From Acidobacteriota bacterium (GTDB lineage: Bacteria; Acidobacteriota; Thermoanaerobaculia; Gp7-AA8), in contig JAFAOU010000050.1 of NCBI GenBank assembly GCA_019247495.1, positions 1-47,069 of the forward strand: a DNA stretch of 47,069 bases, written 5' to 3'. Positions 16,457 to 25,171 of this stretch are shown here, piece after piece. Each line of letters opens with the position of its first letter. The stretch's first letter is position 1. A program made the translations under genes and the position numbers. The notes under the pieces are model-generated. The model made no database searches, was not told where the DNA came from, and worked only from the letters and a program-made list of their open reading frames with translations.

Positions 16457-17818
16457 TTAGCTGCGCGCGATCCACACTGTCTTCACGTTCACGAATTCGC
16501 GGATGCCGTAGACGCCGAGCTCGCGGCCGAAGCCGGAGTGTTTGGCGCCGCCGAAGGGAACGCGCGGGTCGGAGGCCACCATCGCGTTGATGAAGACCTG
16601 GCCGGTTTCAATGCCGTCGATGAAGCGGTCCATCTCGGCGCGGTCGTTCGTCCAGACCGAGGCGCCGAGGCCGAACGGGGAGTCGTTGGCTTTCGCAATC
16701 GCGTCATCGACGTCCGCGGCGCGGAAGACCGACGCCACCGGGCCGAACGTTTCTTCGCGCGCGGCGGGAGCATTTGGCGGGATGCGCGCGAGAACTGTCG
16801 GTGCGTAGTAGTTTCCGGTTCGTTTTCCGCCGGTCAACAACTGCGCACCGGCGGCGACCGAATCGCGTACCTGCTTCTCGATGTCGTCCGCGATCTGTGG
16901 CGTCGCCAGCGGACCGACGTCGTTCGTCTCATCGAGCGGATCGCCAACCTTCAACGCCTCCATCGCTGCGACGAAGCGTTTCTCGAACTCGCCGGCGATC
17001 GACTCGTCGGCGATGAAGCGCTTCGCGGCGATGCACGACTGGCCATTGTTCACGATGCGCGCTTTCACCGCCGTCGCAACGGCGTCGTCGAGATTCGCGG
17101 AGGGCATGACGATGAACGGATCGCTGCCACCGAGCTCCAGCACCGCCTTCTTGATGTGCTTCGCCGCGATCGACGCGACGCTCGCGCCGGCCGGCTCGCT
17201 GCCGGTGAGCGTCACCGCGCGTACACGCTCGTCGGCGATCACGCGCTCGACCTGCTCCGAGGTGATCAGCAGGGTTTGAAATTCGAAGTCCGCGAAACCG
17301 GCGTCACGGAAGACTTCCTCGATCGCCAGCGCGCACTGCGGCACGTTCGACGCGTGTTTCAGGACCGCGACATTTCCCGCCATCAACGCCGGCGCGGCGA
17401 AACGGAAGACCTGCCAGAAGGGGAAGTTCCACGGCATCACCGCCAGAATCGTTCCCATCGGCTCGTAGCGGATGAACGTCTCCTTCGCGTCCGTCGTTAC
17501 GTGCTCGTCGGCAAGATACGACTGCGCATGCTCGGCGTAATAGCGGCAATTGCTCGCACACTTCACGACCTCGGCGACGGCGGCTTTGATGGGCTTCCCC
17601 ATCTCGATCGTGATGAGCCGGCCGAGTTCCTTCTGACGTTCTTCGAGGACCTCCGCGGCGCGAATCATGCGCGACGCGCGCTCGTCAAAACCGCGAGCAC
17701 GATTTACACGTAGAGCACTCACGGAGCGCGCCAGAGCCGCATCGATTGCGGCATCATTCAGCGCTTCAAACGTCCTGATCGTCTCCCCAGTCGCCGGATT
17801 CACGGATGCAATCGCCAT
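16457..17818 (-). CDS. NAD(P)-dependent aldehyde dehydrogenase, succinate-semialdehyde type
   Basis: The 453-aa enzyme belongs to the aldehyde dehydrogenase superfamily and most resembles the short succinate-semialdehyde dehydrogenases that oxidise succinate semialdehyde to succinate. The general base Glu228 is in LELGGSDPF and the catalytic Cys262 in NNGQSCIAAKRF. The cofactor-binding MPWNFPFWQ (128-136) and TGSEPAG regions and the C-terminal EETFGPVASVF and PFGGAKHSGFGRELG are intact. The substrate is inferred from family resemblance (Sad/GabD group). The gene stops 3 nt from the preceding plus-strand gene (convergent) and is divergent from the Oar-like receptor, with a 77-nt shared promoter region. 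Confidence 0.88.
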   Translation of the reverse strand: MAIASVNPATGETIRTFEALNDAAIDAALARSVSALRVNRARGFDERASRMIRAAEVLEERQKELGRLITIEMGKPIKAAVAEVVKCASNCRYYAEHAQSYLADEHVTTDAKETFIRYEPMGTILAVMPWNFPFWQVFRFAAPALMAGNVAVLKHASNVPQCALAIEEVFRDAGFADFEFQTLLITSEQVERVIADERVRAVTLTGSEPAGASVASIAAKHIKKAVLELGGSDPFIVMPSANLDDAVATAVKARIVNNGQSCIAAKRFIADESIAGEFEKRFVAAMEALKVGDPLDETNDVGPLATPQIADDIEKQVRDSVAAGAQLLTGGKRTGNYYAPTVLARIPPNAPAAREETFGPVASVFRAADVDDAIAKANDSPFGLGASVWTNDRAEMDRFIDGIETGQVFINAMVASDPRVPFGGAKHSGFGRELGVYGIREFVNVKTVWIARS

Positions 17819-17895
17819 CGTCGGAAACCTCTGCTATCCTCGCGCCCAATCGTCCTCAAATGCAGTTCAAATTCAACCTCATGCAAGGAGTGCCC

Positions 17896-20889
17896 ATGAG
17901 CCAGCCGAAGCATATTCGCTTCCTGTTTGCGATAGCCCTGCTCACCGCCATCGTCCCGTTTTCAGCCTTTGCGCAGAGCAGTAACGGTTCCATCGCCGGC
18001 AACGTGACCGACGACTCCGGCGGCGTTCTGCCGGGAGTCACGATCACCGCCGTCAACACTGCCACCAGTCTGACCCGAACGAGTGTGTCCAACGCGTTCG
18101 GACACTACGACATCCCGCTGCTGCCGCCGGGCAACTACTCGCTGTCGAGCGAGCTGTCGGGATTTCAACCGTTCAAATACCCGCGCATCGTCGTCAACGT
18201 CGGCACCCAGTCGACGGTGAACTTCAAACTGAAACAGGGCGTCGCCGAAACCGTCACGGTCACCGCCGCGGCACCGCTGGTCGATACCAGCCGTTCCGCC
18301 GTCACCTCGGTCGTAGGAGAGCGAGCGATTCAGAACCTGCCGACGAACGGCCGGAGCTTCATCGACTTCGCCCTGACCACGCCGGGAGTCGTGCGCGACG
18401 TGCGCGCCGGCGACATCAGCTTCGCGGGCCAGCGCGGCACGCTCAACTCGCTCGTCATCGACGGCGCGAACAACGACAACACCTTCTTCGGCCAGTCGCT
18501 GGGCCGCACCGGCTCCGGCCGCTCGCCGTATCAGTTTTCGCAGGATGCCGTGAAGGAGTTCCAGGTCAACACCAACTCCTACTCGGCCGAGTACGGCCGT
18601 GCCGGCGGCGCCGTGATCAACGTCGTCACGAAGTCGGGCACGAACGAGTTCCACGGCACCGCCTTTGACTTTTTGCGCGACCGCCGCTGGAACGCCAACG
18701 ACTACATCAACACCATCCAGACGCCGGCGCGCGTGAAGGGTCCATACCACTTCGACCAGTACGGCTTCAGCCTCGGCGGACCGATCGTCAGCGACAAGCA
18801 CTTCTTCTTCACCAACTACGACGCGCAGCGAAACTCCATCGACAACCCCATCCTGCTCGGCGTCGCGGCGTCGCAGGTTCCGACGGATGCCGCGTCACAG
18901 GCCGGCTACCAGAAGGTGCTCGCTCTCGCCGGCACGTATCAGAAGACGCAGAACCTGGACGTCTTCCTTCTCAAGACGGACCACGAGCTCTTCGCGAACG
19001 ATCACCTTTCGGCGCGCTATAACCGGCAGAAGTTCACGGGCGGCAACTTCGAGAACGGCAACTCCTCGAACGCGCTGCAGCACACCGGCGACTCCCTCGT
19101 GCAGACCGACACGCTGGCGCTTTCGAACTCGACGGTCATCAGCAACTCGCTCTTCAACGAAGTGCGCGCGCAGTACGCGAAAGACAGCGAGCCGGGCAAG
19201 GCCAACAGCGCCGATCCGGAAGCGCAGATCAACCAGAACTCGATCCGCGTCATCAACATCGGACGCAACACGTTCAGCCCGCGCGAGACCACGATCAAGC
19301 GGAACCAGATTGCCGACACTCTGAACGACGTCATCGGACGTCACGCCATGAAATTCGGATTCGATATCAACCAGGACAAGATCCTCAACTTCTTCCCCGG
19401 CAACTTCTTCGGCTCGTACAGCTTCAGCAGCCTCGCGAATTTCCAGAACGGAATCGCCGCCAGCTACCTGCAGGCCTTCGCCGGTCCCGGCACCTCCGGG
19501 CCGACCACGCATCCGGACATGACCGAATACGCGGCGTTCGTGCACGACGAATGGCAGGTGAATCCGCAACTGACGGTGAACGCCGGCCTGCGTTACGACT
19601 TACAGAGAATCGCCCAGCCCTCCGTGCGCAATCCGGATGTGCAGCTCGCCGCGGCGGGCATCGACACCTCGGTCGTCCCCGAGGATCACAACAACCTCGC
19701 GCCGCGGCTTGGCTTTGCGTGGACGCCGAACACCGCCAGCCGCACCGTCGTGCGCGGCGGCTACGGCATCTTCTATGGCCGCACGCCGGCGATCATGGTC
19801 GGCACCGCGCACTCCAACAACGGCATCAACGTGCAGACGCTCAATTTCACCGGCGCGCTCATTCCGACCTACCCGAATATCTACTCGTCGATCCCGACCG
19901 GCGTCACGCTGCCGAAACCGACGATCTTCGCGTTCGATCCCAAGTTCCGGAATCCGAAAGTGCAGCAGGCCAGCCTGGGCCTCGAGCGCGGACTGACGAG
20001 CGACATCGCCGTCTCGCTGACCTACCAGTTCGTTAAGGGTACCGACCTGCCGCGCACGATCGACATCAACGTCTCCAATCCGGTCCTCGTGTCCGTGCCG
20101 GCCGTCAGCGCCGCCACCGGTGCAACGGTCGCCAACCCCGCGTTCGTGCGTTACAACGGCCGTCCGTTTGCGAACTTCGCGCGCATCCTCCAGTTCCAGT
20201 CGAGCGCGCACTCGGAGTACAACGGCGTCACGGTCGACATCCAGAAGCGGTTCTCCAACAACTGGCAGATGCGTCTCGCCTACACCCATTCGAAGGTGCG
20301 CGACGACAGGCCGGACGCCACCGCCGTCGTGCCGGGAACTGACGATTTCAAGTTCGCGCAGGACCCGCTCAACCTTCACGGCGATTGGGGTCCGGGCGAC
20401 AATGACGTCCCGAATCGCGTGGTCCTCAGCGGCGTCTGGAACCTCGACTCGTATTCGGAGCACATGAGCGGAGTCAGCCGCGCCCTCTTCGGCGGCTGGA
20501 TGATCAGCGGGATCGCCAGCTGGCAGACCGGCCAGCCGTACTCCGCCCTCGCCAGCACGGACCTCAACAACGACGGCAACGCGCGCAACGACCGCGCTCC
20601 CGGCTTCGCGCGCAACTCCTTCCGCCTGCCGAACCAGCTCTCGGTCGACCCGCGCATAACGAAAGAGATCGGCCTCTTCTCCGGTGCCCGCGTGCAGCTC
20701 ATCGCCGAAGCCTTCAACCTGTTCAACGGCAGCAACGTGAACGGCGTACGTACCACCTACTACGCCGTCACGAACACCGCCGGCGTCCCGACGAAGCTGA
20801 CGCTCCAGGACGCAACCAACCCGTTCGGATCGGCAACACTGTCATCCGGCCCGCGCATCCTGCAGTTCGCGGCCAAGATCACGTTCTAG
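17896..20889 (+). CDS. Oar-like TonB-dependent receptor with carboxypeptidase-regulatory-like domain
   Basis: The start at 17896 is chosen over the longer frame because AAGGAG lies 5 nt upstream and a signal peptide follows (IRFLFAIALLTAIVPFSAFAQ region). The mature 970-residue protein begins with a carboxypeptidase-regulatory-like domain (SIAGNVTDDSGGVLPGVTITAVN... FGHYDIPLLPPGNYSLS). A plug (LPTNGRSFIDFALTTPGV, SYSAEYGRAGGAVINVVTKSGTNEFHG) and a large barrel ending in ILQFAAKITF follow, with the terminal aromatic residue expected for outer-membrane insertion. This architecture is greatly expanded in Acidobacteria; substrates are generally unknown, with peptides or plant polysaccharide fragments suggested. 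An intrinsic terminator follows directly. Confidence 0.92.
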   Translation: MSQPKHIRFLFAIALLTAIVPFSAFAQSSNGSIAGNVTDDSGGVLPGVTITAVNTATSLTRTSVSNAFGHYDIPLLPPGNYSLSSELSGFQPFKYPRIVVNVGTQSTVNFKLKQGVAETVTVTAAAPLVDTSRSAVTSVVGERAIQNLPTNGRSFIDFALTTPGVVRDVRAGDISFAGQRGTLNSLVIDGANNDNTFFGQSLGRTGSGRSPYQFSQDAVKEFQVNTNSYSAEYGRAGGAVINVVTKSGTNEFHGTAFDFLRDRRWNANDYINTIQTPARVKGPYHFDQYGFSLGGPIVSDKHFFFTNYDAQRNSIDNPILLGVAASQVPTDAASQAGYQKVLALAGTYQKTQNLDVFLLKTDHELFANDHLSARYNRQKFTGGNFENGNSSNALQHTGDSLVQTDTLALSNSTVISNSLFNEVRAQYAKDSEPGKANSADPEAQINQNSIRVINIGRNTFSPRETTIKRNQIADTLNDVIGRHAMKFGFDINQDKILNFFPGNFFGSYSFSSLANFQNGIAASYLQAFAGPGTSGPTTHPDMTEYAAFVHDEWQVNPQLTVNAGLRYDLQRIAQPSVRNPDVQLAAAGIDTSVVPEDHNNLAPRLGFAWTPNTASRTVVRGGYGIFYGRTPAIMVGTAHSNNGINVQTLNFTGALIPTYPNIYSSIPTGVTLPKPTIFAFDPKFRNPKVQQASLGLERGLTSDIAVSLTYQFVKGTDLPRTIDINVSNPVLVSVPAVSAATGATVANPAFVRYNGRPFANFARILQFQSSAHSEYNGVTVDIQKRFSNNWQMRLAYTHSKVRDDRPDATAVVPGTDDFKFAQDPLNLHGDWGPGDNDVPNRVVLSGVWNLDSYSEHMSGVSRALFGGWMISGIASWQTGQPYSALASTDLNNDGNARNDRAPGFARNSFRLPNQLSVDPRITKEIGLFSGARVQLIAEAFNLFNGSNVNGVRTTYYAVTNTAGVPTKLTLQDATNPFGSATLSSGPRILQFAAKITF

Positions 20890-20913
20890 TTTTTCTACGC
20901 TGTTAATTTGCAA

Positions 20914-20942
20914 GGCCGCCGGTTTCGATCGGCGGCCTTTTT
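20914..20942 (+). terminator. Intrinsic terminator of the Oar-like receptor gene
   Basis: GGCCGCCG (20914-20921) pairs perfectly with CGGCGGCC (20930-20937) around an 8-nt loop. The stem is preceded by AA, followed by TTTTT, and lies 25 nt after the receptor stop codon. This is the clearest rho-independent terminator in the window. The next repeat element begins right at its T-run. Confidence 0.93.
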
Positions 20943-21008
20943 CACGCGGAGGCGCGGAGACGCGGAGGTGAGCCCTGCTTTTCTCCGCGTCCCCGCGTCT
21001 CCGCGTGA
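20942..21008. repeat. Intergenic hairpin repeat, family A, copy 2 (best preserved)
   Basis: The 26-nt left arm (TCACGCGGAGGCGCGGAGACGCGGAG, read as two overlapping pieces of the unit CGCGGAGA) is inverted as CTCCGCGTCC...CTCCGCGTGA across a 15-nt loop. The arms differ at only two positions. The element fills the gap between the receptor's terminator and the HlyD gene. Confidence 0.9.
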
Positions 21009-21029
21009 CCGTTCCCGTATGATCCTCGC

Positions 21030-21986
21030 GTGACCGGTGCCAAAAAACCGATCCTCGCAGTAGCGATCGTCGTAGCAATCGCCGCGGTCGCCGCATACTT
21101 CTACTACCGCTATTCGCAAAAACCGCAGAACGTCGTCCTCAGCGGAACGCTCGAAGCGCGCACGGTCAACGTCGGATCGCTCGTCGGCGGCCGCGTAACG
21201 AAGACGCTGATCGATGAAGGGATGCACGTCGCCGCCGGCCAGTTGCTGGTAACGCTCGAGACCGAGACCATCGACCGCCAGCTCAGCGAGCAGCGCGCCT
21301 CCATTGCCGCCGCGCAGGCCGCACTCGCCAAAGCGATCGCCGGTCCGCGTCCCGAGGAAATTTCGAAAGCCATGGCGATCTCCATCAACGATGAAGTCGA
21401 GCGTCGCCGGCAGGAGTACCTCTACCGCTACGGCATCGTCGCCAAAGAGCTGGCCGAGGAGGCGGCCACGAAGGCAAAGGCGTCGGCCGAGGATCTTCGA
21501 ATCCTGCAGAAGGGAACGCGCAAAGAAGACATCGACGCCGCGCGTGCCGAGGTTGAAGCGCAGCAGCGAAAACTCGAGACGCTGATGAAGCAGCGAGAGG
21601 AGACCAGCGTCGTTTCGACGGTCAATGGAGTGATCCAATCATTCGGATTGCGCGTCGGCGACATCGTCGCGCCGAATCAGACCGTCGCCGAAATCCTCGA
21701 ATCGAGCCAGCTCTGGGTTCGCGTCTACGTTCCCGAAACGGAACTTGGATTGATCGCCGTCGGTCAGCCGGTGCGCGTCCACATCGATACGTATCCGAAC
21801 GAAACATTCGCCGGACACATCGCCTCGGTCAGCAGCCAGGGCGAGTACACGCCGCGCAACGTGCAGACGCGCGCGCAACGCGCCGAGCAAGTCTTCGGCG
21901 TCAAAGTGCTCGTCGATCCGAATCCGAAGCTCAAAGCCGGCATGGCCGCCTCCGTCGACCTCGGCGTAAAAGGCCGCGCCGATTGA
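21030..21986 (+). CDS. HlyD/MacA-type membrane fusion (periplasmic adaptor) protein
   Basis: The 318-aa protein has one N-terminal membrane anchor (residues about 7-24). A barrel-sandwich (biotinyl-lipoyl-like) half motif follows (SGTLEARTVNVGSLVGGRV, GMHVAAGQLLVTLE). Next are a helical hairpin (about 85-195, rich in Glu/Ala/Arg), the second half (VVSTVNGVIQSFGLRVGDIVAPNQTV) and a beta-barrel domain. It starts with GTG at 21030 and overlaps the ATPase gene by 4 nt. With the ATPase and ABC-2 permease it forms a YbhG-YbhF-YbhS-like exporter for drugs or other hydrophobic compounds. No outer membrane channel gene is present nearby. Confidence 0.9.
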   Translation: MTGAKKPILAVAIVVAIAAVAAYFYYRYSQKPQNVVLSGTLEARTVNVGSLVGGRVTKTLIDEGMHVAAGQLLVTLETETIDRQLSEQRASIAAAQAALAKAIAGPRPEEISKAMAISINDEVERRRQEYLYRYGIVAKELAEEAATKAKASAEDLRILQKGTRKEDIDAARAEVEAQQRKLETLMKQREETSVVSTVNGVIQSFGLRVGDIVAPNQTVAEILESSQLWVRVYVPETELGLIAVGQPVRVHIDTYPNETFAGHIASVSSQGEYTPRNVQTRAQRAEQVFGVKVLVDPNPKLKAGMAASVDLGVKGRAD

Positions 21987-22948
21987 GCGACGACCTCGGC
22001 ATCGACGTCCAAGGCGTATCGAAAGACTTCGGGACGTTCCGCGCGCTCGACAAGATCACGCTGCAAGTTCCCCGCGGAGAAATCTTCGGCCTCCTCGGCC
22101 CCAACGGTTCCGGCAAATCGACGCTGATCCGCATCCTCTGCGGCCTGCTCGTACCGACCGAAGGTCACGCCACCGTCGATGGCTACGACGTTGAGAAAGA
22201 GGGAGAGCTTGTCCGCCAGCACATCGGCTACGTCTCGCAAGCCTTCTCGCTCTACCGCGATCTCACCGTGCAGGAGAACCTCGATTTCTTCAGCTCCATC
22301 TATCGATTGAAAGGCGCCGAGCGGAAGGAACGCATCGACTGGGCAATTAACCTCACGCACATCGGTCCGTATCGCGATCGCCTCGCCGGCGCGCTTTCCG
22401 GCGGATGGAAACAGCGACTCGCGCTTGCCGCCGCGCTCATGCACCAGCCGCGCGTCATCTTCCTCGACGAGCCGACCGCCGGCATCGATCCGGTCGCGCG
22501 CCGCGAACTGTGGGACCTTCTTTTCGAGCTCGCCGGCACCGGCGTGACGATGTTCGTGACCACGCACTACATGGACGAAGCGGAGCGCTGCGCCTCGGTC
22601 GCCTACCTCTACATGGCGCGGCTGATCGTGGTCGGGCGTCCCGACGCGCTGAAGCAATTGCCCGAGGTCACGCCCGAAGGGACGAAGCGCGTCGAGGCGG
22701 CGTCGAGCGAAGGCGTCGCGAAACTCATGACCAGCGCGCGGTCATTGCCTTACGTTCGCGCCGCCACCATCTTCGGCATCGCGCTCCATCTTCTGATCGA
22801 CGCGAACATTTCCAACGAGAAGGTCAAAAGTGATCTGGAAGCCTTCCGCCTCGGCGACGTGCAGGTCAATCCCATCGACGCATCGCTCGAAGACGTGTTC
22901 GTCCGCCTCACCGAAACGCGAGGCAAGGAAATCGAGGCGGCGCGGTGA
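21983..22948 (+). CDS. ABC transporter ATP-binding protein (ABC-2 type exporter)
   Basis: The 321-aa protein has all ATPase motifs: Walker A GPNGSGKST (residues about 37-45), signature LSGGWKQRL, Walker B VIFLDEPTAGID and switch His in TTHYMDEAERC. The C-terminal extension (about 220-321) is the regulatory tail common in drug-export ATPases of the CcmA/YbhF type. It starts at a TTG overlapping the HlyD stop (TTGA). It energises the permease encoded next, with which it also overlaps by 4 nt. Confidence 0.94.
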   Translation: MSDDLGIDVQGVSKDFGTFRALDKITLQVPRGEIFGLLGPNGSGKSTLIRILCGLLVPTEGHATVDGYDVEKEGELVRQHIGYVSQAFSLYRDLTVQENLDFFSSIYRLKGAERKERIDWAINLTHIGPYRDRLAGALSGGWKQRLALAAALMHQPRVIFLDEPTAGIDPVARRELWDLLFELAGTGVTMFVTTHYMDEAERCASVAYLYMARLIVVGRPDALKQLPEVTPEGTKRVEAASSEGVAKLMTSARSLPYVRAATIFGIALHLLIDANISNEKVKSDLEAFRLGDVQVNPIDASLEDVFVRLTETRGKEIEAAR

Positions 22949-24045
22949 ACGGCTTCGGGGCGATGCTGCGCAAAGAACTCACGCAGATGCTGCGCGACCG
23001 CGGCACGCTTTTCTTCGCCATCGCCGTGCCGGTGTTTGAGCTGATTCTCTTCGGCGTCATCGACATGAACGCGAAAAACATCCCCACCGCCGTCTTCGAC
23101 CAGAGCCGCACGCAGGAAAGCCGCCGGCTGATCGAGCAGTTCGGCAACACGTCGTACCTGAGCGTGAAGACGCTGGTCGCGTCGCGCGCCGAGTTGCAGC
23201 ATCAGATCGTGGCCGGCCACGCGCAGGTGGCGATCGAGATCCCGCCCGACTACGCGCGGAACATCGCATCGAAGCGGACGGCTGACGTGCTGATCATGAT
23301 CGACGGCTCCGACTCCAGCGTGGCTACGCAGGCGCTCTCCGCGGCGAACGGCGTCGTGCTATCGAACTCCATCAACGCGTTGATGGAAAAGACCGCACAG
23401 CCGCTGGTCGAAGCGCATCCGGTGATGATGTTCAACCCCGACATGCGCAGCGCCAACCTGCTCATCCCCGGCCTCATCTCGATTCTGCTCACGTTCTCCG
23501 GCACGATCCTCTCCGCCTTCGCCATCGTGAAAGAGCGCGAGCGCGGCACCCTCGAGCAGCTCATGGTCACGCCCGTTTCGCCGCTTGCGGTCGTCACCGG
23601 CAAGCTCCTCCCGTACCTCGGCCTGGCCTACCTGCAACTGCTCCTGATTCTTTTTCTGATGCGCTTCCTCTTCAGCGTGCCGATCCACGGCAGCCTGACG
23701 CTGCTGCTCCTGCTCTCGCCCGTCTATCTCCTCGCACTGCTCTCGGTCGGCCTGCTCGTCTCCTCACGCGCGAACTCACAGATGGAAGCGATGCAACGCG
23801 CGATGGGGATCATGCTGCCCTCGGTGCTGCTATCGGGCTACATCTTTCCGATCGCATCGCTGCCGCTTCCGCTGCGCGTCGTTTCATACGTGCTGCCGGC
23901 CACGCACTTCATCAAGATCGCCCGAGGCATCGTGATTCGCGGCGCGACATTTTTCGATCTGTGGGAACCGGTCGCGGCGCTGCTGGTGATCTCGGCATTG
24001 CTTATCGCCGCGAGCGCGCGAGCTTTTCAAAAGACCGTGACGTAA
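22945..24045 (+). CDS. ABC-2 type permease
   Basis: The 366-aa membrane protein has one helix near the N-terminus (ALFFAIAVPVFELILFGVI region), then a long extracytoplasmic domain (about 45-175), then five more helices. This is the standard ABC2_membrane_3 layout of YbhS/YbhR-type exporters. The conserved EREGTLEQLMVTP-like element is seen as ERERGTLEQLMVTPVSPL. Only one permease gene is present, so the transporter is probably a homodimer of permeases with the upstream ATPase. It starts with GTG. A long AT-rich hairpin repeat follows 7 nt after the stop. Confidence 0.92.
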   Translation: MNGFGAMLRKELTQMLRDRGTLFFAIAVPVFELILFGVIDMNAKNIPTAVFDQSRTQESRRLIEQFGNTSYLSVKTLVASRAELQHQIVAGHAQVAIEIPPDYARNIASKRTADVLIMIDGSDSSVATQALSAANGVVLSNSINALMEKTAQPLVEAHPVMMFNPDMRSANLLIPGLISILLTFSGTILSAFAIVKERERGTLEQLMVTPVSPLAVVTGKLLPYLGLAYLQLLLILFLMRFLFSVPIHGSLTLLLLLSPVYLLALLSVGLLVSSRANSQMEAMQRAMGIMLPSVLLSGYIFPIASLPLPLRVVSYVLPATHFIKIARGIVIRGATFFDLWEPVAALLVISALLIAASARAFQKTVT

Positions 24046-24052
24046 GAGAAAA

Positions 24053-24156
24053 GCGAATGTTGAATGTTCAATGTTCAATGTTGAATGTTGAAACCCAGCG
24101 GGCGCTGTCCCCTTCATTCAACATTTAACATTCAACATTCAACATTCAGCATTCGC
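24053..24156. repeat. Intergenic hairpin repeat, family C (ATGTTGA/ATGTTCA units)
   Basis: The left arm (24053-24092) is five tandem 7-nt units ATGTTGA/ATGTTCA after GCGA. The right arm (24113-24156) holds the same units inverted (TTCAACATT...) and ends in TTCGC, mirroring the opening GCGAA. A 20-nt GC-rich loop lies between. AT-rich arms of this kind stand out strongly against the local base composition. The element separates the ABC exporter operon from the DoxX gene. Confidence 0.88.
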
Positions 24157-24174
24157 CTTGACTAAACTGGCGCT

Positions 24175-24588
24175 GTGCTGACCCTGCTACAGATCGCCCT
24201 CGTAGGCCTGCGCGCGCTCACAGGTCTCGTCTACGTCTGGAGCGGCTTCGCGCACGCGCGCGATCCGGAAGGAAGTTCGAAAGACCTCGGCCTTCCGAAG
24301 CCGATCGTGCTGCTCGTCGGCATCGTCGAGCTCCTGGCCGGACTCGGCGTCGCCGGCGGCCTGCTCACGCGCCTCTCGTGCATCGGCCTGATGATCGTCA
24401 TGCTCGGCGCCATGCACCGCAAAGCGATGGTTTGGCACTCCGGCTTCTGGGGCAAAGGCTCGCAAGGCTGGCACTACGACCTGCTCTTCTTCCTCATCTG
24501 CCTGCTGATTTTCGCGACGAACGGCGGCGACTGGACGATCGATCGCCTGATCTTCGGCGCCCGCGCAGCGTCGTCGTACATTTTTTGA
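24175..24588 (+). CDS. DoxX family membrane protein
   Basis: The 137-aa protein has four predicted membrane helices (about 3-22, 45-66, 69-85 and 100-118). It has the DoxX pattern: LRALTGLVYVWSGFAHARDP in helix 1, then VGIVELLAGLGVAGG and the conserved WHYDLLFFLICLLIF near the end. DoxX proteins are widespread inner-membrane proteins linked to redox or thiol stress in a few organisms; the function here is not known. The start is a GTG at 24175. The VOC gene begins 1 nt after its stop, so the two are cotranscribed. Confidence 0.85.
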   Translation: MLTLLQIALVGLRALTGLVYVWSGFAHARDPEGSSKDLGLPKPIVLLVGIVELLAGLGVAGGLLTRLSCIGLMIVMLGAMHRKAMVWHSGFWGKGSQGWHYDLLFFLICLLIFATNGGDWTIDRLIFGARAASSYIF

Positions 24589-24589
24589 A

Positions 24590-24985
24590 ATGAACATCAA
24601 GGAAGTCGTCCCGTTCCTGAGCGTCTCGTCGATGGAGCAGTCGATCCGCTTCTACATCGACGGCCTCGGCTTCGCCATCCGCATCAAGTGGGAACCGGAA
24701 GGGAAGCTCCGCTGGTGCTGGCTGACCCTCGGCGGCGCATCACTGATGCTGCAGGAATCCTCGAACCAGACTCCGCCAACCCCTGGCGGCATCAATCTCA
24801 CCTTCATGTGCGACGACGCGATCGCCCTCTACCACCAATACCGAGCTCTCGGCGCCTCCGAACCCGAAGTCGGCAACGGACTATGGGTCACGAAGGTCAC
24901 TGATCCCGACGGCTACAGACTCTTCTTCGAAAGCCCGACGGATGTAGCCGAGGAGACGAAGCTCTCGGAGATCGCGAGCGCGTAG
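24590..24985 (+). CDS. VOC (glyoxalase/bleomycin-resistance) superfamily protein
   Basis: This 131-aa, two-module vicinal-oxygen-chelate protein begins with KEVVPFLSVSSMEQSIRFYIDGLGF, the first beta-alpha-beta unit. It ends with the second metal-site strand TDPDGYRLFFESPT, where Glu is the usual metal ligand. Members include glyoxalases, dioxygenases and antibiotic-binding proteins; sequence alone does not tell which. It is translationally close to the DoxX gene. Confidence 0.85.
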   Translation: MNIKEVVPFLSVSSMEQSIRFYIDGLGFAIRIKWEPEGKLRWCWLTLGGASLMLQESSNQTPPTPGGINLTFMCDDAIALYHQYRALGASEPEVGNGLWVTKVTDPDGYRLFFESPTDVAEETKLSEIASA

Positions 24986-24997
24986 CAGGGAACGGGT

Positions 24998-25061
24998 TCA
25001 CGCGGAGGCGCGGAGCCGCGGAGGTGAATGCTTTTCTCCGCGCCCCCGCGTCTCCGCGTGA
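24998..25061. repeat. Intergenic hairpin repeat, family A, copy 3
   Basis: TCACGCGGAGGCGCGGAGCC... on the left and CTCCGCGCCCCCGCGTCTCCGCGTGA on the right form an inverted repeat around TGAATGCTTTT. It is followed by a run of seven A, so on the minus strand it reads T7 then the hairpin. It lies between the VOC gene and the second TonB-dependent receptor, and the 110 nt after it hold only that receptor's leader. Confidence 0.88.
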
Positions 25062-25171
25062 AAAAAACTTAGCGCACCTACGAAACCTTTCGTCTCAAAC
25101 TACGAATGACGTCGTATGTTGCTAACTACTTCGCTCCAGCCGGCGTCTTACGTCGCGGAGAAGGACTCCTG

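Noticed and set aside
24053..24156. Tandem ATGTTGA units as a possible CRISPR array
   Set aside because: The units are 7 nt and directly adjacent without spacers, and the two blocks are inverted relative to each other, so it is a hairpin.
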